Virus record (IMG/VR): IMGVR_UViG_3300023296_001261
Span: 1 to 39,524 of that record
From: a virus
Length of the DNA stretch: 39,524 bases
Reading direction: 5' to 3' (one strand)
The position numbers and the translations under genes were made by a program. Positions 33,685 through 39,524 of the stretch are shown here, piece after piece. The first letter of the stretch is position 1, and every line of letters begins with the position of its first letter. The notes under the pieces are model-generated. The model had not been told where the DNA came from. It made no database searches and worked only from the letters and a program-made list of their open reading frames with translations.

Positions 33685-35019
33685 ATGGCATACTTTGACT
33701 TAAGAACCTTCATAAACGAGAACAAACTCGGTGCATACGCTTTACTTAAAGAAAACAAATATTTTACCACTGACGAAGATGGTGATGAAATTCTAAACTT
33801 AGATCTAGCATCAGAATATCTATCTCAAACCCATAATGAAGAAGATGTAGAGGCGTTTTTCTCTGATGACGAGGTTTTTGAAGATTTGCCTTATGGTAGT
33901 GAAGATTTTCCAACTGAAGAAGCTGTAGAAGGAGCACTAGATAATGCTTTTGAATTCTATTCAGGAGGAGGAGACGTATTTGAAAAACTCGATCCAGTAG
34001 GTAAAGAAGATTCAGATATAAACAATGATGGGAAAGTTGACAAAACTGACAAATACTTAGCTAACAGAAGAAAAGCTGTATCTAACTCAACAAAAAACGA
34101 AGCAGTAGGAGGCGAAATGGCAGAGATGCTTGGAGCATTCCTTGCCCTAGTTGGCGCTGGTAAAACAGCACTTGAAGCAGTTAAAATCTTAGGCGACGAG
34201 CATGGAGACATATCCATCAGTAGTATCAAAGACGCTATCAAGCAATACAAGGCGTCTAAAGATATGAAAGAAGATTTCGACATTGGGCACGAAGACGACG
34301 AGCCATCTATGTTAAAAAACAAAATGTATAGAGCATCTAAACTTGCCTCTATGTTGTTTGACAAACTAGACAAATATGACGATATGTCAACTGAAGTCGA
34401 TTTCCCAGATTGGTGGCAAACTAAACTATCTAAAGCGAAAGATATGCTACAATCAGCATACGATTATTTGGATGGAGAAGAAGGCGTAGCTCAGATAGGA
34501 GAAAAATATGATAGAGAAGAGGAAGATGGTCATATAGGTACAAATACCGATGATGATTTTGAAAGAGAGATGCTACAGCAACTTGCTCAAAATGAAGATG
34601 TGAATGAAGAAGCTTCTGGGTTAGAATTTAAAGTAGGAGATAAAGTAACATATTTAGGCAACCCAGGTGTTATTACAAATGCTGGAACTGACATAATGGA
34701 TAGACCTCAATATAGTGTATCTTATAATAAAGGAACGGGCGATACTAAAGTCACTAACGTATACAATAAAGGCGGTGAAATTAAAAAAGCAATGTCTGAA
34801 AAAAAGGTAGAAGAAAATTTACTTAAACAAGATGCATTATCACCTGCAGAATATCAAAAAGCTAAAAAACTAAAAGGATTTGATTCTAAAAACTATAAAT
34901 GGGATCCAAAACAAGCTCTACATTTAATTAGAAAAATGTATGAAAAGAAAATAGAAGTAGACGACGATAAAGAATTCACAATCAAACTATCCCACTTACT
35001 AGATAAGCATGCTGAATAA
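33685..35019 (+). CDS. Predicted internal head protein with EF-hand-like loop and GDKV domain
   Basis: This 444-residue protein has a leader M-A-Y-F-D-L-R-T-F-I-N-E followed by A-L-L-K-E. Residues about 25-105 are very acidic. A calcium-loop pattern follows: D111-x-N113-x-D115-G-x-V-D119-x-x-D122, fitting EF-hand/dockerin spacing. After a Gly/Ala-rich segment (about 140-170) comes P-S-M-L-K-N-K-M...D-F-P-D-W-W-Q-T-K-L-S-K-A, a helical module I associate with marine phage proteins. Residues about 315-375 form a second K-V-G-D-K-V-T barrel like that at 30768. The gene overlaps the next by 11 bases. Confidence 0.6.
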   Translation: MAYFDLRTFINENKLGAYALLKENKYFTTDEDGDEILNLDLASEYLSQTHNEEDVEAFFSDDEVFEDLPYGSEDFPTEEAVEGALDNAFEFYSGGGDVFEKLDPVGKEDSDINNDGKVDKTDKYLANRRKAVSNSTKNEAVGGEMAEMLGAFLALVGAGKTALEAVKILGDEHGDISISSIKDAIKQYKASKDMKEDFDIGHEDDEPSMLKNKMYRASKLASMLFDKLDKYDDMSTEVDFPDWWQTKLSKAKDMLQSAYDYLDGEEGVAQIGEKYDREEEDGHIGTNTDDDFEREMLQQLAQNEDVNEEASGLEFKVGDKVTYLGNPGVITNAGTDIMDRPQYSVSYNKGTGDTKVTNVYNKGGEIKKAMSEKKVEENLLKQDALSPAEYQKAKKLKGFDSKNYKWDPKQALHLIRKMYEKKIEVDDDKEFTIKLSHLLDKHAE

Positions 35020-36640
35020 AAAAGAATTCTTACAACTACTAGAACAAGAGGTAGAGGATTTTATCCAAACCCAAGCCGAAAAGGTCGTTAAATTTGAAGA
35101 CGACCCAATGGCATACATACTTCAAAAGTATCCTTCATTACAAGGTACTTTAGAGGACTTAATGACTAGTAGTTTCGAAGACTACATTACAGGCATATAT
35201 GTAATGGCACCCAAGCCAACTACATTCAAAGTCTTACTCCACAACGGACAACAATTTTACCTTATCTATGCTAGAGATTCTTACATAGCAAAAATCGCAG
35301 GTAAAAAATACTATTTACTTAACCTTGGTGAAGAAGAATACGCTATTAAAGCAATAGCCGAATTACTTACAATGGGTAAACCTCCAGGATCACAAGGACC
35401 TGATGGGGAAGAAGAAAATACTACAAATGCTGGCGAAGATGCTGCTGAAGAAGAAGTTCCAGCTGCAGATGATGCAGGTGGTGAAGAAGAAGAACTAGCT
35501 GAAACTAAAGAAAAAGATCCTATAGTAAAAGCAAAAACACCTACACTTAAATTCAAAATTTTGAAAGAAAGCGTAGAAAAAAAAACCTCACCTCTTAAAT
35601 TCCGTATCTTAAAAGAAGCAGAAGTTGATAACTTTGCTAACACTAAGAAAGCAGTAGCTAAAATTGAAAAAGAAGTAGGCTCTAAATATAATATTAAAGC
35701 CTTACCTTCTAAACCCAATAGGTTATCTGCCCCAGGACAAAAAGATCCACAAGTATTTATTGATATAATTAAGGACGTATTTGGCCCAGATACTGAAATT
35801 ACCACACTGGGTCCTAGAAAAGGGGGAAATCCCAGCGGTAAATTCGATATGTATCAATTTGATACTGACGAATTTGGACAAATAAATATTGTAGGAAGTT
35901 ATAGTGCTGTTGGTGGAGCAGGTAAAAGTAATGAAGATGTATTCTTAAATGAACTAAATGGTTTAATTGAACAAGCTGGAGGTAAAGCAACAATTGTAAT
36001 TAAATCACCTGAATACACTGAAACATATAATGATGTAACTCAAGCAATAGATTCCTCTAAAGAAGCATCCTCAAGTGGAGAAAAATCCGATGCTCGTTTC
36101 AAATCAGAAAACAAAACTGTAGCAAACATATCACTTAAACAAGATGGAGGTTTTAGATGGGCTTCAATAGCATCATATCCTAAAGCTAAACCATTCATCA
36201 AAGCTTTCCAAGAAAAGGGAATAGCAGGAGAAATTCCTGTAACATTAAAACCTAACCCTGAAGTACCTGGAAAATATTTGATGTATAATACAGAAACTGG
36301 TGATAGAGTTACTAGAGTAATTGTACCTGATTTTATAGAAGATGATGCTGAAATTAACGACTTCGTATTTGGTCCCGAAGATCCAAAGGTCGTTATAGTT
36401 AGTAGATCTTGGAAAGATAGCGATTTTAAACTCGACGGAAATACTATAACTGTACAAGCATCCCATATATATAAAGACATAAAAGATGTAAAAGGTGGAG
36501 ATATCGACCCTATTTTTGTAGTTGCCCAACACCAAGGAAAACCAATGGGGTTAGATTATAGAATATTCCCAGAAAAGTATGGGAAATATGGGGAAAGAGC
36601 TAAAGGTATTACCCTATCATATAATGATGTGGTAGCCTAA
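35009..36640 (+). CDS. Predicted internal head protein with tandem I-L-K-E sites and a possible nuclease-like domain
   Basis: This is a 543-residue protein. The leader is M-L-N-K-K-E-F-L-Q-L-L-E. An N-terminal domain (about 15-125) is followed by an acidic Glu/Ala/Asp linker (about 130-170). Two nearly identical sites come next, L-K-F-K-I-L-K-E-S (180-188) and L-K-F-R-I-L-K-E-A (196-204). A C-terminal domain follows (about 205-543). Inside it, S-D361-A-R-F and N-I-S-L-K377 show the spacing of a PD-(D/E)XK-like core, but the usual acidic residue two before Lys is Ser, so catalysis is doubtful. The tandem sites would separate the two halves after cleavage. Confidence 0.55.
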   Translation: MLNKKEFLQLLEQEVEDFIQTQAEKVVKFEDDPMAYILQKYPSLQGTLEDLMTSSFEDYITGIYVMAPKPTTFKVLLHNGQQFYLIYARDSYIAKIAGKKYYLLNLGEEEYAIKAIAELLTMGKPPGSQGPDGEEENTTNAGEDAAEEEVPAADDAGGEEEELAETKEKDPIVKAKTPTLKFKILKESVEKKTSPLKFRILKEAEVDNFANTKKAVAKIEKEVGSKYNIKALPSKPNRLSAPGQKDPQVFIDIIKDVFGPDTEITTLGPRKGGNPSGKFDMYQFDTDEFGQINIVGSYSAVGGAGKSNEDVFLNELNGLIEQAGGKATIVIKSPEYTETYNDVTQAIDSSKEASSSGEKSDARFKSENKTVANISLKQDGGFRWASIASYPKAKPFIKAFQEKGIAGEIPVTLKPNPEVPGKYLMYNTETGDRVTRVIVPDFIEDDAEINDFVFGPEDPKVVIVSRSWKDSDFKLDGNTITVQASHIYKDIKDVKGGDIDPIFVVAQHQGKPMGLDYRIFPEKYGKYGERAKGITLSYNDVVA

Positions 36641-36651
36641 AATAATTTTTA

Positions 36652-36659
36652 TATATTTA
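36652..36659 (+). promoter_or_regulatory. Late promoter element TATATTTA
   Basis: An exact TATATTTA in a 42-base A/T-rich gap, 23 bases before the ATG at 36683. Confidence 0.6.
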
Positions 36660-36682
36660 TAATAAATAGTAAATAAAACAAC

Positions 36683-37057
36683 ATGGATAACTTTAATATT
36701 AAAAAATACTTAAATGAAGGTAGACTATTAAAAGAAATTGGAAAAAAATCCAAACTTCAATTGTTTGAAGATGAATTTACCACAAATTCCCCAACTCTTA
36801 AAAATAAATATATTATTAAATACAAAGAGGGTGAAGATGAACTTTACATGATTGATAACCAAAAAGCACTTGATTATTTAAAACAATTTAATAGTAGTAA
36901 AATAAATGCCAATGCCTTTTTTAAAGATAATGAAGGGTGGGTTGAATTTGTGAACAACTCTCTTGAGGGTGTTGAAAATATGACAGATAAAGAATTAGAA
37001 ACAGCAATGCGTACGGATATGATTGGGTATTACTCCAGCCAACCTGATAAAATATAA
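36683..37057 (+). CDS. Small leader-peptide protein, predicted head-packaged
   Basis: This 124-residue protein begins M-D-N-F-N-I-K-K-Y-L-N-E-G-R-L-L-K-E, very like the leader at 31564 (same length, with E-G-R-L-L shared). Both Y-L-N-E and L-L-K-E fit the prohead-protease pattern. The remaining ~105 residues form a small alpha/beta domain of mixed charge with no recognised motif. It stands alone with its own promoter element and is followed by the 141-base non-coding gap. Confidence 0.65.
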   Translation: MDNFNIKKYLNEGRLLKEIGKKSKLQLFEDEFTTNSPTLKNKYIIKYKEGEDELYMIDNQKALDYLKQFNSSKINANAFFKDNEGWVEFVNNSLEGVENMTDKELETAMRTDMIGYYSSQPDKI

Positions 37058-37060
37058 AAT

Positions 37061-37133
37061 TCTCTATAAGTAACATAAAAAACAAAACATACAGACTGAT
37101 TCATAGCCAGTCGAATAAAATAAAATATAGAGA
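37061..37133 (+). ncRNA. Candidate structured RNA, tRNA-sized
   Basis: Outer arms TCTCTATA (37061-37068) and TATAGAGA (37126-37133) are perfectly complementary. They enclose a hairpin with stem GACTG (37094-37098) and CAGTC (37108-37112). The whole is 73 bases, and the hairpin loop contains T-T-C-A-T-A-G, like a CAU anticodon loop, but no D arm or T arm can be drawn. It lies in the only large gap of the window and is followed by a terminator-like hairpin. It may be a small RNA, a 3' UTR element or a decayed tRNA. The A/T-rich outer stem is weak. Confidence 0.3.
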
Positions 37134-37136
37134 TCT

Positions 37137-37158
37137 GTGGCCTCCTTTGGGAGGTCAC
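37137..37158 (+). terminator. Terminator-like hairpin
   Basis: GTGGCCTCC pairs with GGAGGTCAC (one G-T wobble) around a TTTG loop, giving a 9-bp G/C-rich stem in an A/T-rich gap. No clear T-run follows, so it may be an inefficient or factor-aided terminator, or an RNA-stabilising 3' end. A TATATTTA element starts 12 bases downstream, giving a terminator-then-promoter order. Confidence 0.5.
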
Positions 37159-37169
37159 ATCTTAGTTCG

Positions 37170-37177
37170 TATATTTA
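37170..37177 (+). promoter_or_regulatory. Late promoter element TATATTTA
   Basis: An exact TATATTTA preceded by TTCG, as at 25551, and 21 bases before the ATG at 37199. A TTTG in the upstream hairpin loop region lies 19 bases before it, close to Bacteroidetes -33 spacing, but no other copy here has this. Confidence 0.6.
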
Positions 37178-37198
37178 ACAGTTAATAAAAAATACACA

Positions 37199-38482
37199 AT
37201 GGGAAAAAACGTAGTAATTGTAGGTGCTGGAGTAGCGGGTGTAAACGCTGCCACAAAATTAGTTGACAACAACTTTGATGGAAAAATTACCATTATCGAT
37301 ATGGGAAAAAACCCATACGATAGACCATACGATGATGTAATGACAGGCTTCCTAGGAGCTGGTGGATGGTCAGATGGTAAATTAACATACCATACAGCCA
37401 TTGGTGGTCAGCTAACAAAATATACAGGTGACGAAAAAGCAATGGAATTAATGGATCAAGTGATCGAAAATTTCAAACGCTTCCATCCTAAACCAGAAGA
37501 AGTACAATGTTCAAACCCTATAGCTGAACCAGATTTTATCAAACCATATTTTGGTTTACGTTTATTTCCTGTATGGCACGTTGGTACAGATTATCTACAC
37601 GAAATAGGTAAAAATTGGTTCGATTTTTTAGAATCTAAAGGTGTAGAATTTGTATGGGAAACTAAAGTAACAGATATTAATTTTGAAGACGAATTTTTAT
37701 ACGCTGGGGGTTCTAAAATACCATACGATACACTTATATTTGGTGTAGGTAAATCCGGTATCGACTTCGGTAAACAATTAGCAGACAAATACGATCTACC
37801 AACCGAACCAAAATCAGTACAAATTGGAGTACGATTCGAGGCACCACAAGAGCACTTCCAGAAACTAATTGATGTATCTTACGATTTCAAATTGTACAGA
37901 AAATACGAGGATCAAGGCGTATCTCTACGTTCATTCTGTACAAACAATAACGCAGCATATGTTGCGGTAGAAGACACATACGGTAACCATAGCTACAATG
38001 GTCACGCTAGAAAAGACGAGAAGTATAGAAACAATATGACAAACTTTGGTATCTTAATGGAAATAAATGGTATAGAAAATCCATTTAGTTGGTCAAGAGA
38101 TGTTGTGTCAAAATTACAGAAAGACGGTACTGGATTGTATTATAGTCCATCTCGCGAACCATCAACTACATCTGAAGGTAAAGATGTATCGTCTATTAAA
38201 ATAGATAGGCTACATGAGGTAACTAAAATAATGCAACCGTATTTCCATTATGTACTCGATTTTATCGAGGATATGAAGAAAGTATTCCCAACACTAAAAG
38301 ACGATTGGGGTATTTACATACCAGAAGTAAAATATTTATCACCAGAACCATTAGTTAACTATAATAATTTAAGCCTTACAAAATATGACAATATCCACTT
38401 CGTCGGAGATGCTCTCTCAGCTAGAGGAATTACAGTATCTGGAGCACAAGGAATCTACGTTGCCGAAGACCTTATCAAATAA
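37199..38482 (+). CDS. FAD-dependent oxidoreductase (COG2509-like)
   Basis: This 427-residue protein has an N-terminal dinucleotide fold V-V-I-V-G9-A-G-V-A-G14 with an acidic residue at the end of the second strand (I-I-D-M). It has a C-terminal FAD motif, H-F-V-G-D-A-L-S-A-R-G-I-T-V-S-G-A-Q-G. In between, I-G-V-R-F-E-A-P and S-L-R-S-F-C-T-N-N-N-A-A-Y-V-A resemble the uncharacterised FAD-dependent dehydrogenase family known from bacteria. It has its own promoter element and no leader peptide, so it probably acts in the infected cell. The substrate is unknown. It is an unusual cargo for a T4-like phage and may be an auxiliary metabolic gene. Confidence 0.8.
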   Translation: MGKNVVIVGAGVAGVNAATKLVDNNFDGKITIIDMGKNPYDRPYDDVMTGFLGAGGWSDGKLTYHTAIGGQLTKYTGDEKAMELMDQVIENFKRFHPKPEEVQCSNPIAEPDFIKPYFGLRLFPVWHVGTDYLHEIGKNWFDFLESKGVEFVWETKVTDINFEDEFLYAGGSKIPYDTLIFGVGKSGIDFGKQLADKYDLPTEPKSVQIGVRFEAPQEHFQKLIDVSYDFKLYRKYEDQGVSLRSFCTNNNAAYVAVEDTYGNHSYNGHARKDEKYRNNMTNFGILMEINGIENPFSWSRDVVSKLQKDGTGLYYSPSREPSTTSEGKDVSSIKIDRLHEVTKIMQPYFHYVLDFIEDMKKVFPTLKDDWGIYIPEVKYLSPEPLVNYNNLSLTKYDNIHFVGDALSARGITVSGAQGIYVAEDLIK

Positions 38483-38633
38483 GGAACTTGAGGATATATT
38501 AGAGGCTTTAGATTTATATTTTTTATGGAACTATGATTCGGATTCATTCTTTACAAAAAAGCTAGACGAAATTAAACTTATGTTAGATTTACGGAGCGAG
38601 CTTGAAGAAAGGTGTGGTACTAAAGGTAATTAA
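38460..38633 (+). CDS. Small acidic helical protein overlapping the flavoprotein gene
   Basis: The frame is open from an ATG at 38385, but that would overlap the flavoprotein by 98 bases. A TTG at 38460 overlaps it by 23 bases and gives 57 residues starting P-K-T-L-S-N-K-E-L-E-D-I-L. The protein is helical and acidic, with no known motif. Part of it lies beyond the flavoprotein stop and fills the space to the next promoter, which favours a real gene. The start is uncertain. Confidence 0.45.
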   Translation: MPKTLSNKELEDILEALDLYFLWNYDSDSFFTKKLDEIKLMLDLRSELEERCGTKGN

Positions 38634-38641
38634 CATATTTA
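38634..38641 (+). promoter_or_regulatory. Late promoter element CATATTTA
   Basis: A one-mismatch version of TATATTTA in a 27-base gap, 19 bases before the ATG at 38661. Confidence 0.5.
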
Positions 38642-38660
38642 TATGTGTTAAAACCTTGAA

Positions 38661-38984
38661 ATGGAAAATAACTTATTTACATCAATTATAGCAATAGTTT
38701 CTTCCGTTGGATCGGTTGGAGCTTGGAGGTTTTACGAAGCAAGATTAAAATACAAAGCAAACAGAGAATCTAACCCACAAAGAGCTAACGAACGCTTTAT
38801 AAACGACTTACAATCTAGGGTTGGCAAACTTGAAGCTCTATTAATCCAGTCATCAGAGGATAAGGACAACATGAGGGAAACTATTACTACCTTATCTACA
38901 GAAATGTCTGCATTAAAAGTTAAAATAAAATACCTTGATGATGAAAATAAAAGGTTAAAAGATAAAAGAAATATACGAAAATAG
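38661..38984 (+). CDS. Membrane-anchored coiled-coil protein
   Basis: This is a 107-residue protein. An N-terminal hydrophobic segment (about residues 5-22, I-I-A-I-V-S-S-V-G-S-V-G-A-W) is followed by R-F-Y-E-A-R-L-K and then a long charged coiled coil (about 45-105) with heptad leucines. The layout resembles small phage envelope proteins such as spanin inner-membrane subunits, but no outer-membrane partner is seen next to it, so that is only a possibility. Confidence 0.6.
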   Translation: MENNLFTSIIAIVSSVGSVGAWRFYEARLKYKANRESNPQRANERFINDLQSRVGKLEALLIQSSEDKDNMRETITTLSTEMSALKVKIKYLDDENKRLKDKRNIRK

Positions 38985-38990
38985 TAGGAG

Positions 38991-39002
38991 GAGCGAAAGC
39001 TC
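38991..39002 (+). terminator. Short GNRA-capped hairpin
   Basis: GAGC, GAAA and GCTC form a 4-bp stem with a GNRA tetraloop, six bases after the stop of the membrane protein gene and followed by ATTTG. The stem is too short to be a confident terminator. Confidence 0.25.
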
Positions 39003-39007
39003 ATTTG

Positions 39008-39015
39008 TATATTTA
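39008..39015 (+). promoter_or_regulatory. Late promoter element TATATTTA
   Basis: An exact TATATTTA in a 55-base gap, 24 bases before the ATG at 39040 (33 before the alternative ATG at 39049). Confidence 0.6.
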
Positions 39016-39039
39016 CGTGTTAAAATTATAAAAATTTAA

Positions 39040-39297
39040 ATGTTATATATGAAAAAACAAACCCATGACTGGTCAACACGAACCATCACCACACCTGAAG
39101 GAGAAAAAATAACCTTCTTCGACAACAAATTACACAATTGGAACGGTCCTGCTATTAAGTATCCTAGAAGCACTAAAAAAAAAGATGAATATTATCTTTA
39201 TGGCTTTGAATGTGATAAGGAAACATGGCTAGAATTTAGACGTGATAGAAACGGAGTAACACCAGACAAAAATCCCCAAGTTCAATCAAGATTTTAA
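39040..39297 (+). CDS. Small conserved phage protein with N-G-P-A motif
   Basis: This protein has 85 residues from the ATG at 39040, or 82 from the ATG at 39049 (M-K-K-Q-T-H-D-W), which is equally possible. The core, F-D-N-K-L-H-N-W-N-G-P-A-I-K-Y-P, followed by E-Y-Y-L-Y-G, is a repeat unit I recognise from many small phage and bacterial proteins with MORN-like strands (H-N-x-N-G-P-A-x-x-Y). Its function is unknown. It shares a promoter element with the kinase that follows four bases later. Confidence 0.6.
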   Translation: MLYMKKQTHDWSTRTITTPEGEKITFFDNKLHNWNGPAIKYPRSTKKKDEYYLYGFECDKETWLEFRRDRNGVTPDKNPQVQSRF

Positions 39298-39300
39298 TAT

Positions 39301-39524
39301 ATGAAAATAGGTTTATGTGGTACAATGAGTGTAGGCAAAACTACACTTGTTAATGCCTTAAAAAAATTAGAGCAATTTGAGGGTTATGAATTTGCTACTG
39401 AACGTAGTAAATATCTTAAAGGGTTAGGTATCCCATTAAATACTGACTCTACATTAAAAGGACAAACGGTGTTTTTAGCTGAGAGGTGTACTGAATTAAT
39501 GCATGAAAGTGTTATTACTGATAG
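39301..39524 (+). CDS. P-loop kinase/ATPase, 3' end outside window
   Basis: An ATG at 39301 opens a frame that runs off the right edge, leaving about 74 visible codons. The start M-K-I-G-L-C-G-T-M-S-V-G-K-T-T-L-V-N-A-L is a clear Walker A motif at the very N-terminus. It is followed by F-A-T-E-R-S-K-Y-L, which fits the E-R/E-x-x-R segment of NadR-type kinase domains and nucleotide kinases. A nucleoside or ribosylnicotinamide kinase is possible; the missing part is needed to choose. No L/I-x-E leader is present. Confidence 0.7.
   Translation, partial: MKIGLCGTMSVGKTTLVNALKKLEQFEGYEFATERSKYLKGLGIPLNTDSTLKGQTVFLAERCTELMHESVITD

Noticed and set aside
33957-34373. A 138-codon minus-strand frame opposite the gene at 33685.
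   Set aside because: It lies opposite a gene with recognisable domains, and its Ser/Leu-rich composition is what antisense of acidic codons produces.
35311-35805. A 164-codon minus-strand frame opposite the gene at 35009.
   Set aside because: It is a mirror of the low-complexity Glu/Ala region and gives a Ser/Pro-rich product without motifs. No other minus-strand gene is supported in the window.
37061-37134. Possible tRNA-Met (CAU anticodon loop, 73-base length, closing stem).
   Set aside because: No D arm or T arm can be paired, the anticodon arm is about eight bases out of place, the stem has an A-C mismatch beside the loop, and no CCA end is present. Kept only as a candidate structured RNA.
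38385-38459. Longer start (ATG at 38385) for the small gene after the flavoprotein.
   Set aside because: It would overlap 98 bases of the flavoprotein and add a Ser/Glu/Gln-rich stretch that reads as a frame shadow of its conserved C-terminal FAD motif.
1-39524. CRISPR arrays, insertion sequences, integrase or attachment sites.
   Set aside because: None seen: no regularly spaced repeats, no transposase or integrase motif, and the only strong direct repeat is the in-gene 42-bp pair.

Overview
The window reads as part of the genome of a T4-like contractile-tailed phage (myovirus) of a Bacteroidetes host, probably a flavobacterium. T4-type genes seen are a late sigma factor (gp55-like), gp5-like OB-fold and spike baseplate proteins, gp25, gp6 and a gp61-type primase. 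The host is inferred from SprB-like repeats in a tail-fibre protein, a Bacteroidetes-style lipobox in a phage lipoprotein, strong A+T richness and starts that mostly lack Shine-Dalgarno sequences. All recognised genes lie on the + strand. Junctions are tight, often sharing one to four bases. No capsid, terminase, portal, sheath or DNA polymerase gene is present, so this is a slice of a larger genome.

Layout. (1) 1-1662: an HD-domain hydrolase cut by the left edge, a small membrane protein, and the gp55-like late sigma factor. (2) 1703-10942: baseplate module, with a small protein, gp5-like OB protein, spike, a 987-residue tail protein, a 155-residue linker protein, gp25, gp6, a DNRLRE-type protein and a small coiled-coil protein. 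(3) 10944-23372: distal tail and host-recognition module, with a 1777-residue protein containing a lectin-like domain, a conserved structural protein, SprB-like and polyproline adhesins, and two proteins sharing a C-terminal domain. (4) 23362-25539: a GIY-YIG-type protein, DNA primase and a RecB/Cas4-like nuclease. (5) 25575-37057: an accessory block of enzymes and unknown proteins, most of which start with a short amphipathic peptide ending in L/I-x-E. (6) 37058-39524: a structured non-coding gap, a flavoprotein, small proteins, and a P-loop kinase cut by the right edge.

The main observation is in block 5. Nine proteins begin with a peptide such as FDLRKYLAE, FNIKKYLNE, LRHIILE or LKNLIKE. 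This resembles the T4 capsid-targeting sequence, which ends at the (L/I)-x-E cleavage site of the gp21 prohead protease. Similar sites recur inside several of these proteins at apparent domain junctions. The 863-residue protein has two almost identical copies of such a junction, repeated at DNA level. I infer a set of proteins, some of them polyproteins, that are packed in the head, cut during maturation and delivered with the DNA. Predicted members are a P-loop kinase, a HIGH-type nucleotidyltransferase, a zinc-ribbon module, an HExxH metallopeptidase and a HAD-type phosphatase.

Regulation: all ten intergenic gaps of 24 bases or more carry TATATTTA or a one-mismatch version, usually 16-24 bases before a start codon and with no clear -33 box. 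This fits a one-element late promoter read by the gp55-like factor, analogous to T4 TATAAATA. The largest gap (37058-37198) also holds a candidate structured RNA and a terminator-like hairpin. These functional links are inferences from sequence reading; no database search was run.
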